DNA from: Nitrososphaerota archaeon | GTDB lineage: Archaea; Thermoproteota; Nitrososphaeria; Nitrososphaerales; Nitrosopumilaceae | Direction: 5' to 3' | Length of the DNA stretch: 41,809 bases | Assembly: GCA_021323705.1 (NCBI GenBank) | Contig: JAJPKL010000031.1 | Coordinates: forward strand, 1 to 41,809 | Part shown: positions 40,452-41,809 of the stretch, in pieces | How the letters are laid out: the number at the start of each line of letters is the position of its first letter | How positions within the stretch are numbered: the first letter of the stretch is position 1 | Made by a program: the position numbers and the translations under genes | Notes under the pieces: generated by a model | Told to the model about the DNA's origin: nothing | Database searches by the model: none | Seen by the model: only the letters and a program-made list of their open reading frames with translations

Positions 40452-41639
40452 CACAGAGACAGTTCCAATAATATCTATTGTGGTGTCTCCTTTATGGAAT
40501 GAAATTCCTAACGTTCTTGAATTTGCATCCTTTGTTTCAGTTACTTTTACGTTCTGACCTCCAACTTGTACTGTAAATGCTTGATCTGGAAGCTCGTTTT
40601 GATTAATTTGTGTAGTTGATGTCTGGTTAGGTCCTGTTGGTACTATTAGTTGTTGTTTAGAGTCCATGAGTGCTCTTGGTATGTCTACGCTGATCGAACC
40701 ATCTGATGGTGCATTAATGGTGATGGTCAGAACATGCTGTTCTCCTTGGAGCTGCATGTTTTGTACTGTTCCGCCACGTATGGTATATGGTATGTTGAAT
40801 GTTCCTGCGCTTGTCTGTAGTGTAAAGGTACTACTTGTAGGGGGTGCAGAAAGTTTTGTTGAACCGTCGCCACCGCCATATTGGAAACTTATGGTGGCAT
40901 TTGTAGCCGGTCCGTATTGTGCAATTATGGTGTAATTACCTGCTTTGGTCCATAGTGGGCCTGTGGCAAAAACCTTGGTAGAAAAGCTACCGTCTGAAGC
41001 AGGAATGAGTTGAGCTATTGAAACCATGTTCTTCAAATCATTTACAATTCTTATTGTTACTGCAGTTTGGTTTGATACATTTTTGACAGCACCGTGTATA
41101 ACTATGGCGTCACCTTGTGAGTAAGATAATGAATCGGTTTGTATTGAAAGGGGGGGCATACTCGTAGCCGACAAGGTGTTGTTGTGTTCCTGCAACAAAT
41201 ATTGGTATGCGGTACCGTTCTTTGTATAAGGAACTGTGGCGTTGGCTCCTACATGAGCTCCAATACTTCCTGTGACTGATATTAAGAATGATTGGGTATA
41301 TGATGTACCGTCTGTAGCATCAACTTCTACGGAACCAGTAAAGTTTCCAGCTGATTGATATGTGTGAGTTCCATTCATTACATTAGTTACTTTGTCCCCA
41401 TCTCCAAAGTTCCAGAGAGCTGTTTTCATTACACTTTTGCCACTAAATGATGCCTTGTAAGAAACTTGCAATGGTGATGAACCAGTGGTCGGGGTTATGT
41501 TGACATTTAACGAGTCTCCTCCTATCACACATCCACTTGCAGGGCAAGCTGCATGTGCTGGAGTTAATACAACAAAATATGATCCAAAAATTGCAATAAG
41601 TGCTACTAGAGTTGCACAAAAGATACTTGACGCTCTCAT
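40350..41639 (-). CDS. Secreted PKD-domain surface protein with PEFG-CTERM tail
   Basis: A 429-residue exported protein. The signal peptide is residues 1-30 (hydrophobic core LVALIAIFGSYFVVL, cleavage near AHA-ACPAS). A PKD-type Ig fold follows (about 45-127, with WNFGDGD and HTYQSAGNFTGSV). Then come two more beta-sandwich regions rich in NxS/T sites. The end is a PEFG motif at 397-400, a transmembrane helix and a short basic tail (AKTGLRFMPKY): the PEFG-CTERM sorting signal of Nitrososphaerota, thought to be processed by an archaeosortase-like enzyme not present here. A mature N-terminal CPASGC could add a disulfide. A second gene with an identical 3' end lies directly upstream. It is probably an adhesin or envelope protein. 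Confidence 0.9.
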   Translation of the reverse strand: MRASSIFCATLVALIAIFGSYFVVLTPAHAACPASGCVIGGDSLNVNITPTTGSSPLQVSYKASFSGKSVMKTALWNFGDGDKVTNVMNGTHTYQSAGNFTGSVEVDATDGTSYTQSFLISVTGSIGAHVGANATVPYTKNGTAYQYLLQEHNNTLSATSMPPLSIQTDSLSYSQGDAIVIHGAVKNVSNQTAVTIRIVNDLKNMVSIAQLIPASDGSFSTKVFATGPLWTKAGNYTIIAQYGPATNATISFQYGGGDGSTKLSAPPTSSTFTLQTSAGTFNIPYTIRGGTVQNMQLQGEQHVLTITINAPSDGSISVDIPRALMDSKQQLIVPTGPNQTSTTQINQNELPDQAFTVQVGGQNVKVTETKDANSRTLGISFHKGDTTIDIIGTVSVPEFGAIAALVLAIAIVSIIAVSAKTGLRFMPKY

Positions 41640-41666
41640 TTGCTAGCCAATACTCAAGGATCATGA

Positions 41667-41675
41667 GTATTTATG
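41667..41675 (-). promoter_or_regulatory. TATA box of the PKD/PEFG-CTERM gene
   Basis: CATAAATAC on the minus strand, centred about 32 bases before the ATG at 41639, giving a leader of about five bases. Confidence 0.4.
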
Positions 41676-41702
41676 TATTGATAAAAGAAAATTTGACTTC
41701 TA

Positions 41703-41807
41703 GTTCTAGTATTTTGGCATAAATCTTAGTCCAGTCTTTGCAGATACTGCAATTATTGATACAATTGCAATTGCAAGTACTAGAGCTGCGATTGCTCCAA
41801 ACTCTGG
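41703..41807. repeat. 105-base direct repeat, copy 2
   Basis: Second copy of the repeat at 40347-40451; identity stops at 41808 (A against C). It encodes the C-terminus of the next gene. Confidence 0.95.
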
Positions 41808-41809
41808 AA
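41706..41809 (-). CDS. Second PEFG-CTERM protein, 3' end only
   Basis: The window cuts this gene; only the last 33 sense codons plus the stop are present. They encode PEFG, a transmembrane helix and the tail AKTGLRFMPKY, all identical in DNA to the end of the neighbouring PKD/PEFG gene and ending at a TAG complementing 41706-41708. The gene extends beyond 41809, so its size and external domains are unknown. The shared end shows a tandem pair of related surface proteins. Confidence 0.85.
   Translation of the reverse strand, partial: PEFGAIAALVLAIAIVSIIAVSAKTGLRFMPKY

Noticed and set aside
1-41809. CRISPR arrays, insertion sequences, prophage or toxin-antitoxin genes
   Set aside because: No regularly spaced repeats, transposase or recombinase frames were seen; the only clear repeats are the uS13 tail units and the PEFG-CTERM gene ends.

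Overview
The window is a gene-dense, low-GC archaeal chromosome segment, best explained as an ammonia-oxidising Nitrososphaerota (Thaumarchaeota) of the Nitrosopumilales/Nitrosotalea type. The reasons are archaeal versions of information genes (RpoN/Rpb10, uS2, uS4, uS13, archaeal GluRS, TgtA, Taw1, unfused Kae1 and Bud32), an archaeal isoprenoid gene set, archaeal CobT, surface proteins with a PEFG-CTERM tail, and an S-layer-like protein. The assignment rests on recognised families, not a database search. I see no integrase, transposase, CRISPR array or phage gene; this is core chromosome with a few lineage-specific genes.

Layout. 1-7.4 kb: ferredoxin, then adenylate kinase/Fap7-like and TgtA on the minus strand, YchF and Kae1 on the plus strand, a small PH-like gene facing Kae1, Bud32, RdgB, and Taw1 on the minus strand; the theme is tRNA modification (archaeosine, t6A, wyosine) and nucleotide hygiene. 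7.4-10.9 kb: an unlisted 44-residue membrane peptide gene, a Sulfolobus-type zinc alcohol dehydrogenase, tRNA-His, a UPF0147/methyltransferase/hypothetical operon and a Rieske ferredoxin. 10.9-19.8 kb: one long minus-strand array reading rpoN, enolase, uS2, MEMO, mevalonate kinase, isopentenyl phosphate kinase, Nudix IPP isomerase, GGPP synthase, GluRS, FAH hydrolase, with an internal promoter before the kinase. 19.9-25.4 kb: tRNA-Leu, NnrE, MBL hydrolase, CobT, GlmS, uS4 and uS13. 25.5-28.8 kb: an AAA+/VWA/winged-helix operon. 28.8-32.4 kb: a two-anchor membrane protein and a large S-layer-like protein. 32.5-38.2 kb: a nickel-pincer nucleotide (NPN) cofactor locus (larC-larE-iscS facing away from mdh and larB) plus a VIT-type metal transporter. 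38.3-41.8 kb: a radical SAM protein, a hypothetical, and two tandem PEFG-CTERM surface genes, the second cut by the window edge.

Transcription signals are unusually readable. At many genes an AT-rich TATA-like box is centred about 27 bases before the start codon, which implies leaderless mRNAs. I used this to choose starts where the longest frame disagreed with family length (Bud32, Rieske, NnrE, uS13, AAA+ ATPase, VIT, the hypothetical at 39.9 kb). Three boxes sit midway between divergent genes and could serve both.

Most interesting points: an IPP isomerase in a mevalonate cluster that lacks the catalytic cysteine; a complete NPN-cofactor toolkit without LarA, translationally coupled to a cysteine desulfurase and placed beside malate dehydrogenase; an AAA+/VWA pair of unknown target; 105 identical bases at the ends of tandem surface genes; and a uS13 with a repeated Ala/Pro tail.
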